Source: Thiotrichales bacterium HSG1 (GTDB lineage Bacteria > Pseudomonadota > Gammaproteobacteria > Beggiatoales > Beggiatoaceae). From it: a DNA stretch of 14,361 nt. The stretch covers positions 1 through 14,361 of the forward strand of contig JAUCGN010000024.1 of assembly GCA_030378125.1 (NCBI GenBank). Reading direction: 5' to 3'. Below, piece by piece: positions 1 through 7,939 of the stretch. The notes under the pieces were generated by a model, which saw only the letters and a list, made by a program, of their open reading frames with translations, ran no database searches and was not told the origin of the DNA. A program made the position numbers and the translations under genes. Positions within the stretch are counted from its first letter, which is position 1, and each line of letters begins with the position of its first letter.

Positions 1-2118
1 GAACGTTGGGTAGCTATTAATCAACGCATTTCATTGTTGCTAAAAAACGGCTTGGGTGGCCTGAAATTAGTAGTAGCCGTTTTGTTTTTATTTCTGGAGG
101 GTCGAGTTGCTTTTTGGGTCGCAGCTGGCATTCCAATTTCACTTATGGGCATGCTGGCTGTGTTGTATTCAATTGGCGGCAGCATCAATATGGTCAGTTT
201 ATTTGCTATGATCATGGCTTTAGGAGTGATAGTTGACGATGCCATCGTGGTGGGAGAAGATGGTTTTACCCACTTTCAAACTGGAGAAAGGTCTTTACTA
301 GCAGCAGAAGGTGGAGCGCAACGCATGTTAGCACCGGTCACAGCTGCATCTTTAACCACAATTTCAGCCTTCTTACCCCTTATGATGATTGGTGGCACAA
401 TGGGAAATATTCTAGTTGATATTCCAATCGTTATGATCTGCGTACTCATCGCTTCTTTGATCGAATGTTTTTTAATTTTACCCGGTCACTTACGACAAAG
501 TTTTCACAAGCTAAAACATGAACAACCAACTAAAATAAGACAAAAATTAGAATATGGTTTTGACGTTTTGCGAGATAAATACTTTCGTCCTTTTATCAAG
601 TTGATTATTAATTTTCGTTGGAGTTTAATAGCAACCATGCTGTCTGCCATGTTATTAGCTATTGGTTTACTGGTTGGTGGTCGTATGGGGTTTACCTTCT
701 TCCCCTCTCCGGAAGGGAGCATTATCATGGCTAATGCTAATTTTGTGTCTGGTACTTCTCCTCAAAGAGTTGATAAGTTCTTAGTTCAATTAGAAAATAC
801 TTTGAATGCAACTGTTACGGAATTTGGAGAAGATATTCTTAATGTTGTCTTAGTAAAACACAGTGGTGGTAGTTCATCTAAAGGCAATGCTCGTTGGGGA
901 GAACAGTTTGGTTCATTAATGATAGAACTAACTATGTCAGATAAACGCACTGTGCGTAATAAACAACTAATTAAGGCTTGGCAGGCTAAAATAAATAAGC
1001 CGGTTGGTTTGGAAAGTTTGACTATAACTGAAAGACGTGGTGGACCACCCGGTCGAGACATTGAAATTCGTCTCAATGGTGTAGATGCAGACAAAGTGAA
1101 AGCAGCATCTATGGAATTAAAAAACCACTTGAAAACTTTTTCCGGCGTAACTGGAATTGAAGACGATATGCCATATGGTAGAGAACAATGGATATATTCT
1201 TTGACTGACTATGGTATGGCTCTAGGTTTAACAGTTGAATCAGTTGGTAAACAGTTGCGGTCTGCATTTGACGGTCATTTAGTACAAATTTTTCAAGATG
1301 GGCGAGATGAAATTGAGGTACGAGTAATGTTGCCGGATCGAGAACGCTATAGTTTATCCAGTTTAGAGAACTTTATGTTGCAACTTCCCAATGGTAATGC
1401 AATTCCATTTTCCACTGCGGTTAAGATAACAACCCAACGTGGATTTGAAGCTATCCGACATGCTCACGGCTTATTAGCGGCTCAGGTTTCTGCTGATGTT
1501 GATAAAAATGTTAATAATAACAATAAGATTTTAGCTAATTTAGAGAAAAACTTATTGCCTAATTTGGTAGCACATTATGGTATAAGTTACAGTTTAGAAG
1601 GTCGGGCGGCTGAACAGGCTGAAACTTTGGGAGATATGAAGCGTGGTTTGATATTGGCTTTAGGATTAATGTATATTATTTTGGCTTGGCAGTTTGCCTC
1701 TTATGGTTGGCCATTAATAGTTATGGCAGTGATTCCATTTGGTTTAGTTGGAGCAATTTTCGGACATTGGGTTATGGGTTTGGATTTAACAATATTATCA
1801 TTATTTGGTTTTTTTGGTCTGTCTGGTATTGTAGTGAATGATTCCATTGTATTAGTTACGTTTTATAAAGATTTACGCAAAAGTGGTATGCCAATAAGAG
1901 AGGCTTTAATTGAGGCTTCTTGTCAACGTTTACGGGCAGTACTATTAACTTCATTGACAACTATATTTGGTCTGATATTGTTGCTATTTGAAACTTCTAC
2001 TCAAGCTCAATTTTTAATTCCGATGGCAACCTCAATTGCTTTTGGTTTAATGTTTTCAACTGTATTAGTATTATTAGCATTACCAGCGTTGCTGTCAATT
2101 TATGAGGAATTTTTGTAA
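1..2118 (+). CDS. RND-family efflux permease (AcrB/HAE1-like), 5' partial
   Basis: This is an inner-membrane, proton-driven RND pump subunit that would work with a periplasmic adaptor and an outer-membrane channel. The reading frame is open from base 1 and the start lies upstream. About 705 residues are present against roughly 1030 in the family, so about 330 N-terminal residues are missing. The visible part starts just before the first multi-helix bundle. The proton-relay motif GVIVDDAIVV has its two Asp codons at 235-240. A periplasmic porter/docking region follows (about 690-1620, including RRGGPPGRDIEIRL), then the second helix bundle with GIVVNDSIVLV (about 1826-1858). The C-terminus is short and ends in a hydrophobic helix. 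The HAD gene follows after a gap of 9 to 27 bases on the same strand and is probably co-transcribed. The substrate cannot be told. The family call is secure; assignment to a drug pump rather than another HAE1 role is inference. Confidence 0.93.
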   Translation, partial: ERWVAINQRISLLLKNGLGGLKLVVAVLFLFLEGRVAFWVAAGIPISLMGMLAVLYSIGGSINMVSLFAMIMALGVIVDDAIVVGEDGFTHFQTGERSLLAAEGGAQRMLAPVTAASLTTISAFLPLMMIGGTMGNILVDIPIVMICVLIASLIECFLILPGHLRQSFHKLKHEQPTKIRQKLEYGFDVLRDKYFRPFIKLIINFRWSLIATMLSAMLLAIGLLVGGRMGFTFFPSPEGSIIMANANFVSGTSPQRVDKFLVQLENTLNATVTEFGEDILNVVLVKHSGGSSSKGNARWGEQFGSLMIELTMSDKRTVRNKQLIKAWQAKINKPVGLESLTITERRGGPPGRDIEIRLNGVDADKVKAASMELKNHLKTFSGVTGIEDDMPYGREQWIYSLTDYGMALGLTVESVGKQLRSAFDGHLVQIFQDGRDEIEVRVMLPDRERYSLSSLENFMLQLPNGNAIPFSTAVKITTQRGFEAIRHAHGLLAAQVSADVDKNVNNNNKILANLEKNLLPNLVAHYGISYSLEGRAAEQAETLGDMKRGLILALGLMYIILAWQFASYGWPLIVMAVIPFGLVGAIFGHWVMGLDLTILSLFGFFGLSGIVVNDSIVLVTFYKDLRKSGMPIREALIEASCQRLRAVLLTSLTTIFGLILLLFETSTQAQFLIPMATSIAFGLMFSTVLVLLALPALLSIYEEFL

Positions 2119-2145
2119 TTTTTAACATTGAGAAAATTTAGTAAT

Positions 2146-2910
2146 ATGAAAGAACTAAGAGCTTTATTATTTGATGTAGATGGTACATTAGCCGAAACGG
2201 AAAGAGATGCCCATCGAGTTGCATTTAATGCCACATTTGCAGAGTATAAATTAGATTGGAATTGGTCTGTAGAATTATATGGAGAGCTTTTAGCTGTAAC
2301 TGGTGGTAAAGAACGGATGCAATTTTATTTGGATAAATATCGTCCAGATTATCAACAACCAGATGATTTACAAGATTTTATAATTGAATTACATAAAAAT
2401 AAAACCAAACATTATAACAATATGTTAACTGAGAATCCTCTGATTTTGCGACCGGGGGTAAGACGTTTGTTAGAAGAAGCTCGCGTTAGGGGAATTAGGT
2501 TGGGAATTGCCACTACAACTACCCCAGAAAATGTGATAAGTTTACTGGAACATAGTTTAGCTCCTGATGCAGTATCTTGGTTTGAGGTAATCGCTGCTGG
2601 TAGCATGGTTGCAGCTAAAAAACCAGCCCCAGATATTTACAATTATGCTATGCAACAAATGAATTTACAAGCTAATCAATGCATTGCAATTGAAGATTCA
2701 CACAATGGCATTCTATCGTCACAAGCTGCCGGCATAACTACCTTGATTACAGTTAGCAATTATACTCGTAACGAAGATTTTAGTGGTGCTATGGTGGTAC
2801 TGGACAATTTAGGTGAACCAAATCAGCCTTTTACAGTATTAGATGGTGATGTTGGTGATTCAACCTATGTTGATATAGATTTTTTAACGTCTAGTAACAG
2901 TATAGGGTAA
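2146..2910 (+). CDS. cbbY: HAD-superfamily phosphatase, CbbY type
   Basis: This is a cytosolic HAD hydrolase of 254 residues, close to the usual CbbY length. All four HAD motifs are visible: FDVDGT (nucleophile Asp10, acid/base Asp12), the Thr run ATTTT at 122-126, Lys158/159 in AAKKP, and the acidic pair in IEDSHNG (Glu183, Asp184). The helical cap lies between motifs I and II and includes TGGKERM. CbbY proteins are known to dephosphorylate the Rubisco inhibitor xylulose-1,5-bisphosphate, which would fit a Calvin-cycle autotroph. That role is inferred, because no cbb genes are in the window and related HADs act on other sugar phosphates. A TTG at 2128 is in frame and would add six residues. 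ATG 2146 is preferred because the conserved core begins right after it, although its ribosome site is weak (GAG at 2130-2132). Confidence 0.85.
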   Translation: MKELRALLFDVDGTLAETERDAHRVAFNATFAEYKLDWNWSVELYGELLAVTGGKERMQFYLDKYRPDYQQPDDLQDFIIELHKNKTKHYNNMLTENPLILRPGVRRLLEEARVRGIRLGIATTTTPENVISLLEHSLAPDAVSWFEVIAAGSMVAAKKPAPDIYNYAMQQMNLQANQCIAIEDSHNGILSSQAAGITTLITVSNYTRNEDFSGAMVVLDNLGEPNQPFTVLDGDVGDSTYVDIDFLTSSNSIG

Positions 2911-2935
2911 TTTCTATTGAAGGAACTTGGTAATC

Positions 2936-2976
2936 GGGTATAAACGGTGGATAATGGTGAATTTTCACTTATACCC
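2936..2976. terminator. Inverted repeat between convergent genes, possible bidirectional terminator
   Basis: GGGTATAA at 2936-2943 is exactly complementary to TTATACCC at 2969-2976, with 25 bases between the arms. Inside the loop GTGAA/TTCAC forms a smaller nested hairpin. It sits in the 75-base gap between the stops of the HAD gene (+) and yebC (-), where a shared terminator is expected. No clean T-run follows either side, so the terminator function is only a guess. Confidence 0.35.
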
Positions 2977-2985
2977 ACCCTTAAC

Positions 2986-3735
2986 CTAACTCAACTGACT
3001 CATTATCTCATCGCTAATATCAGCATTAGAATAAACCTGCTGCACATCATCTATGTCTTCCAACATATCTATTAAACGCAACATTTTCTGAGCACCATCT
3101 AAATCCAAAGCAGAACTGGTTGAAGTTTTCCAAGTAATTTCTGCTTGAGTTGGGGTTAACTTGGCTTTTTCCAGTGCCTTTTTGACTGCATAAAAATCAT
3201 CATCAGGAGAAGTAACTACATCAAAAGAACCATCATTATTTTGTATTACGTCTTGAGCCCCAGCATCCAAAGCCACTTCCATTAGTTGTTCTTCATCAGT
3301 GTCAGTGGAAAAGCTAAATAAACCAACTTTTTCAAAAAGATAAGATACTGAACCATCAGTACCTAGATTGCCACCACATTTACTAAAAGCATGACGCACT
3401 TCGGAAACAGTACGTTTACGATTGTCAGTCATACAATCAACTATTACTGCAATTCCACCAAAAGCATAGCCTTCATAACGAATTTCTTCATAGTTATCAG
3501 CATCCTGATTGCCAGAGCCACGTTTAACTGCTCTAGCTATAGTATCTTTCGTCATGTTACCAGCTAAAGCCTTATCAATGGCAGTTCGCAGACGAGGATT
3601 AGAATCAGCATCGCCACCACCCAAACGAGCAGCAACAGTTATTTCTCGAATCAATTTGGTAAATAATTTACCACGTTTAGCATCCTGTGCACCTTTACGA
3701 TGTTGGATATTTGCCCATTTACTATGTCCAGCCAT
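2986..3735 (-). CDS. yebC: YebC/PmpR (TACO1) family protein
   Basis: This 249-residue protein is full length for the family. It opens with the signature [20 protein letters not shown] and continues with [25 protein letters not shown], a YEGYAFGG segment and the [19 protein letters not shown] block. Its C-terminal half is acidic, as usual. YebC proteins were first described as DNA-binding regulators (PmpR). Related proteins, including mitochondrial TACO1, assist translation, and bacterial members have been linked to relief of ribosome stalling. The start is well supported: a Shine-Dalgarno AAGGGA (plus-strand 3741-3746 read in reverse) lies 5 bases before the ATG and abuts the stop codon of the upstream lipoprotein gene, so the two genes are probably translated from one message. 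In many gammaproteobacteria yebC precedes ruvC; here it is the last gene before a convergent HAD gene. Confidence 0.95.
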   Translation of the reverse strand: MAGHSKWANIQHRKGAQDAKRGKLFTKLIREITVAARLGGGDADSNPRLRTAIDKALAGNMTKDTIARAVKRGSGNQDADNYEEIRYEGYAFGGIAVIVDCMTDNRKRTVSEVRHAFSKCGGNLGTDGSVSYLFEKVGLFSFSTDTDEEQLMEVALDAGAQDVIQNNDGSFDVVTSPDDDFYAVKKALEKAKLTPTQAEITWKTSTSSALDLDGAQKMLRLIDMLEDIDDVQQVYSNADISDEIMSQLS

Positions 3736-3744
3736 ATTTATCCC

Positions 3745-4494
3745 TTATTGGCAGCCAAATTTTATGCCTACCTGTTTAGTTATTAATTTATCTCCATCAA
3801 ACAAAACTTGTTCCCCATCTGACGATATATCACTACTCGTAGTCACCGGCTCAAAACATTGTGGTGGTGAAATTGGCAATGGTAATGCCACTGGGGTAAC
3901 TTTCCAAGCCTTATCATTATTATAATTCACTAATATGATATAACCATCTGAATGCCATTTAATCCGCATTGGTTCATCAATATTCATCGTTTGAGTGTCA
4001 AATACATTCAAATTATTTGCATACAAAAACTCTATTGTAACCATCCCACATTCTGGACTATAAACATGTGCCAATTGTGAACCATTAGGTGATGGAATAA
4101 CAGTATGACGTACTTGAGCAGTTTCTTTTTTAGTGCAAGGTTGATTTTTATTATCTGGAGTTTCAATAATTAAAATTTCATTACCACTTTCAGCTATTTT
4201 ATCAAATCTTCTAGCTCCATTTTTCAAAATAGATTCAACTATGAAATACCCAGCTTGTTTCATATAAAAAATTTTTCCACTTTTATAATCACGCCATTCA
4301 GTAATATCACGTTGTTCCCCAGTTTTTATATTTTGTACTGAAATTTTATGTAAATCTTTCTTTGGATGGGAAGTTATAATAGCAGTTTCAGAATTATCAT
4401 CTGCCCAAACCACATTTTTACCTTGGGAAGGCTTGCTAATGTTACCAACACAACCTGCTAAAAGTATTATGAGTAAATATTGTATTATCTTCAT
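3745..4494 (-). CDS. Predicted outer-membrane lipoprotein of unknown function
   Basis: I do not recognise a named family. The protein begins MKIIQYLLIILLAGC, a short hydrophobic signal with a type II lipobox (LLAGC) that makes Cys15 the lipidated residue. Residue +2 is Val rather than Asp, so by the Lol rule the lipoprotein would go to the outer membrane. The mature part of about 235 residues is beta-rich. It carries repeated short strands and phrases such as SPNGSQLAHVYSPE and SSDGEQVLFDG, which resemble blades of TolB/WD-like propellers. That resemblance is weak and only suggestive. Mature cysteines are few (CTKKE, PECGM, PPQCF and a C-terminal GCQ). An in-frame ATG at 4509 would add MHGNN ahead of the signal; the later ATG at 4494 fits the signal peptide better. 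The gene ends 9 bases before yebC on the same strand, so they are probably co-transcribed. Confidence 0.75.
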   Translation of the reverse strand: MKIIQYLLIILLAGCVGNISKPSQGKNVVWADDNSETAIITSHPKKDLHKISVQNIKTGEQRDITEWRDYKSGKIFYMKQAGYFIVESILKNGARRFDKIAESGNEILIIETPDNKNQPCTKKETAQVRHTVIPSPNGSQLAHVYSPECGMVTIEFLYANNLNVFDTQTMNIDEPMRIKWHSDGYIILVNYNNDKAWKVTPVALPLPISPPQCFEPVTTSSDISSDGEQVLFDGDKLITKQVGIKFGCQ

Positions 4495-4559
4495 ATTATT
4501 ACCATGCATAAACTGTAAAATCCAAGATATTTTAGATAATAATATGTTAAAATTTCTAA

Positions 4560-5486
<927 letters not shown>

Positions 5487-5499
5487 ACTGGTAGTTATT

Positions 5500-5569
5500 G
5501 GGGTAACCACAAGGGATTACCCTTACAAACAATCATCTTATCGTAGGGGTAAACCTCTATGGTTGCCAC
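5500..5569. repeat. Two facing copies of a 27-base dispersed repeat
   Basis: The copy at 5543-5569 begins GTAGGGGTAAACC and ends GGTTGCCAC. The copy at 5500-5526 is the same element on the other strand, beginning GTAAGGGTAATCC when read in reverse. Aligned by eye they agree at 20 of 27 positions and are 16 bases apart, so the pair can fold into one long hairpin just after argB. Each copy is also weakly self-complementary (GGGTAA/TTACCC). The style matches the GTAGGGGCAACC-type short repeats scattered through large sulfur bacteria and cyanobacteria; that match is from memory. It may stop or stabilise the argB transcript, but no T-run is present. Confidence 0.6.
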
Positions 5570-5583
5570 TCTGTTTAGGCTAA

Positions 5584-5606
5584 TGGGTAGAATAAACAAC
5601 TGCCCA
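5584..5606. repeat. Short hairpin in the argB-relA gap
   Basis: TGGGTAG at 5584-5590 pairs with CTGCCCA at 5600-5606 (7 pairs, one U-G wobble) around a 9-base loop. It could be a worn copy of another short palindromic repeat or part of the relA leader. Nothing else structured was seen between here and the relA start apart from AT-rich sequence. Confidence 0.3.
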
Positions 5607-5650
5607 CTATATATGAATTTTGTTTAACGTAAGTAAGATTGTTCTCTTGA

Positions 5651-5678
5651 TTGCGAACAAATTTAACTAATTGATAAT
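5651..5678 (+). promoter_or_regulatory. Possible sigma-70-like promoter for relA
   Basis: TTGCGA (5651-5656) and GATAAT (5673-5678) are 16 bases apart, about 30 bases ahead of the relA ATG. The -10 box is good and the -35 box partial. In sequence this AT-rich such matches arise easily, so this is a weak call. Confidence 0.28.
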
Positions 5679-5709
5679 TTTTTTGAATTTAATTAATAAT
5701 TAACGACTA

Positions 5710-7872
5710 ATGGTAAGTACCACAAATTCCATAAATACAACTAGTCCTAATTTTGATTTAGGAAATTGGCTAGAAAATATTATTCAAAATCGTTCTGAAG
5801 CCGAAAAACAAGCACTTATTGATGCCTGTAATTGGGCAGAAGAAATCCATCAAACTCGCACTTATGCTGATAAACCCTATTTAATTCATGTTATTACAGT
5901 TGCTAATATATTGGCACAACTGGGCATGGATACAGATGTTTTAATTGCAGCTATTTTACATGATGTGATTGATAACGTAGACCTGTATGAGATAGAAAAA
6001 CGCTTTGGTTCAACAGTAATGAAATTGGTTGATGGAGTCGCCAAAATGAAGTTTATTGAAGAGCTAAATTCACAAATTGATACTCATAAACAGACTGAAC
6101 GCTTGCGGAAAATGCTGTTAGCAATGGCAGAAGACATAAGGGTTGTGTTGATAAAGTTAGCAGATCGATTGGATAATATGCGAACTTTACGTAATCAATC
6201 TAAGGAAAAACAACAACGTGCAGCCCATGAAACTTTAGAATTATTTGCTCCATTGGCAAATCGGTTAGGAATTTGGCAAATAAAATGGGAATTAGAAGAT
6301 TTATCATTGCGTTATTTGGAACCGGAAACTTATCAACGGATGGCAAAACTTTTAGATGAACGCCGTTTGGATCGGGAAAGTTATATTCAGCAAATAATGA
6401 CAAGTTTGAGTGATGAGTTGCTGAAAATTAATATCAAAGCAGATGTTTCCGGTCGTCCCAAACATATATATAGCATTTGGCATAAAATGCAACGTAAAGG
6501 AGTTGAATTTGAAGAGATTTTTGATGTAAGAGCAGTGCGTATTTTGGTCAAAACTGTAACTGAATGTTATATGGCTTTAGGCGTGATTCACAACAAATGG
6601 CAGCCAATGCGTAATGAATTTGATGACTATATTGCCAATCCTAAAAATAATAATTATCAATCTTTACACACCGCAGTTATTGGCCCAGAACAAAAAATAT
6701 TTGAAGTCCACATAAGAACTTTTGAGATGCATCACCATGCTGAACTTGGGGTGGCTTCACATTGGCGATACCAAGAAGACTTTAATAAGCAAGATGCTAA
6801 TTTTGAACAGAAAATAGCTTGGTTACGGCGTATGTTGCAATGGAAAGATGAAGATGCTGGTGATTTTATTGATCGGTTTAAATCGGAAATCTTTGAAGAT
6901 AGAGTGTATGTGTTATCGCCACAGGGTGAAGTAATGGATTTGCCGCAAGGTGTGACCCCATTGGATTTTGCTTATTATATCCATACTGAACTTGGACATT
7001 GTTGTCGGGGAGCAAAGATTAACAATCGCATCGTACCATTAACCTATATCTTAAAAAGCGGTGATCTAGTTGAAATTTTATCTTCCAATATAGAAAAACC
7101 AAGTCGTGATTGGTTGTTACCACAAGCTGGTTATTTAGCAACTTCTAAAGCCCGTTCCAGAGTTAGGCAATGGTTTAAAAAGCAAGATAATCATCAACAT
7201 ATAAATGAAGGCCGCAGTTTATTAGAACGAGTTTTACGCCGTTTAAATATAAGAGTTTGTAATTACGAACAATTATCTAAAGATTTGAACTTTAAATCTA
7301 TAGATAAATTATTGATTGCAATAGGTAAAGGTGAAGTTACTACTATTCAAATTGCCAATACTTTTCAAGAACAAGTTTTATCAGCTAAAAAACCAGTTAA
7401 AGCAATTACCGAAAATAAATCAGCAACTGAAATTCATGTTGATGGTGTGGGTGGTTTACTAACCAAGTTGGCAGGTTGTTGTAATCCTAAACCTCACGAT
7501 AGAATCATTGGTTATATTAGTCAAGAACGTGGAGTAGTTATACATCTTCGTGATTGTCCAAATGCTTTACGTTGGCAAGATGAGGGTAATAAGAGACTAA
7601 TTGAAGTGGATTGGTCGCAACCAAATAATCTGAAACCGTCTTATCCAATAAATATTCAGGTTAATAGTTTTGATCGTCCTGGTCTGCTATTTGATGTTTG
7701 TAATGTAATTACTAGAGAACATATCAATATTACTGCCACCGATAGTAAATCTCATAATAACCATGTTGACATGAATTTTACTTTGGAAATTAATGATTTA
7801 GAACAGTTATCTCGTACCTTATCAAAAATAGATAATTTAACTAACGTAATGAAGGTATGGCGCAAAAGTTAA
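5710..7872 (+). CDS. relA: RelA-type (p)ppGpp synthetase with a metal-binding HD domain
   Basis: This 720-residue long RSH protein makes (p)ppGpp from ATP and GDP/GTP on stalled ribosomes. Domains in order: HD (about 40-195), synthetase (about 240-355), TGS (about 397-462), zinc-finger-like region (GCC at 589-591, His612, Cys616) and a C-terminal ACT domain (about 645-718). The synthetase carries GRPKHIYSIWHKM, FDVRAVRI and NEFDDYIANPK. The EFDD acidic motif (303-306) is the one of monofunctional RelA rather than the RxKD of bifunctional SpoT/Rel. Unlike E. coli RelA, the HD domain still has its metal ligands: His60, His84-Asp85 and Asp152 in KLADRLDNMRTL. However, the catalytic Glu-Asp pair after HD reads Asp-Asn (HDVIDN), so hydrolase activity is doubtful. 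The ATG has no clear Shine-Dalgarno, but the next Met is inside the HD domain. The cyclase gene follows 67 bases later on the same strand. Confidence 0.93.
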   Translation: MVSTTNSINTTSPNFDLGNWLENIIQNRSEAEKQALIDACNWAEEIHQTRTYADKPYLIHVITVANILAQLGMDTDVLIAAILHDVIDNVDLYEIEKRFGSTVMKLVDGVAKMKFIEELNSQIDTHKQTERLRKMLLAMAEDIRVVLIKLADRLDNMRTLRNQSKEKQQRAAHETLELFAPLANRLGIWQIKWELEDLSLRYLEPETYQRMAKLLDERRLDRESYIQQIMTSLSDELLKINIKADVSGRPKHIYSIWHKMQRKGVEFEEIFDVRAVRILVKTVTECYMALGVIHNKWQPMRNEFDDYIANPKNNNYQSLHTAVIGPEQKIFEVHIRTFEMHHHAELGVASHWRYQEDFNKQDANFEQKIAWLRRMLQWKDEDAGDFIDRFKSEIFEDRVYVLSPQGEVMDLPQGVTPLDFAYYIHTELGHCCRGAKINNRIVPLTYILKSGDLVEILSSNIEKPSRDWLLPQAGYLATSKARSRVRQWFKKQDNHQHINEGRSLLERVLRRLNIRVCNYEQLSKDLNFKSIDKLLIAIGKGEVTTIQIANTFQEQVLSAKKPVKAITENKSATEIHVDGVGGLLTKLAGCCNPKPHDRIIGYISQERGVVIHLRDCPNALRWQDEGNKRLIEVDWSQPNNLKPSYPINIQVNSFDRPGLLFDVCNVITREHINITATDSKSHNNHVDMNFTLEINDLEQLSRTLSKIDNLTNVMKVWRKS

Positions 7873-7878
7873 AAGGAT

Positions 7879-7914
7879 TTGCCTTGAAATGTAATCAATC
7901 TAAAATTTTGGATT
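7879..7914 (+). promoter_or_regulatory. Relic promoter or operator-like site between relA and the cyclase gene
   Basis: TTGCCT (7879-7884) and TAAAAT (7901-7906) are 16 bases apart. The -10-like box lies inside an 18-base near-perfect palindrome, 7897-7914, whose arms AATCTAAAA and TTTTGGATT differ by one pair. A palindrome over a -10 box is a common operator layout, but the AT-richness makes chance likely. If real, the cyclase would have its own promoter as well as read-through from relA. Confidence 0.25.
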
Positions 7915-7939
7915 CTAAGAAGTAACAAAAGGTAATTTA

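Noticed and set aside
786..1094. 102-codon minus-strand frame in the RND gene
   Set aside because: It is a shadow of a clear RND porter-domain coding sequence.
3509..3925. 138-codon plus-strand frame across yebC and the lipoprotein gene
   Set aside because: It is antisense to two well-supported genes, with no family signature and no ribosome site of note.
5710..7872. Naming this RSH gene spoT
   Set aside because: The HD metal ligands suggested it, but the EFDD motif, the FDVRAVRI block and the TGS/ACT sequence are all of RelA type and the HD catalytic acidic pair is lost.
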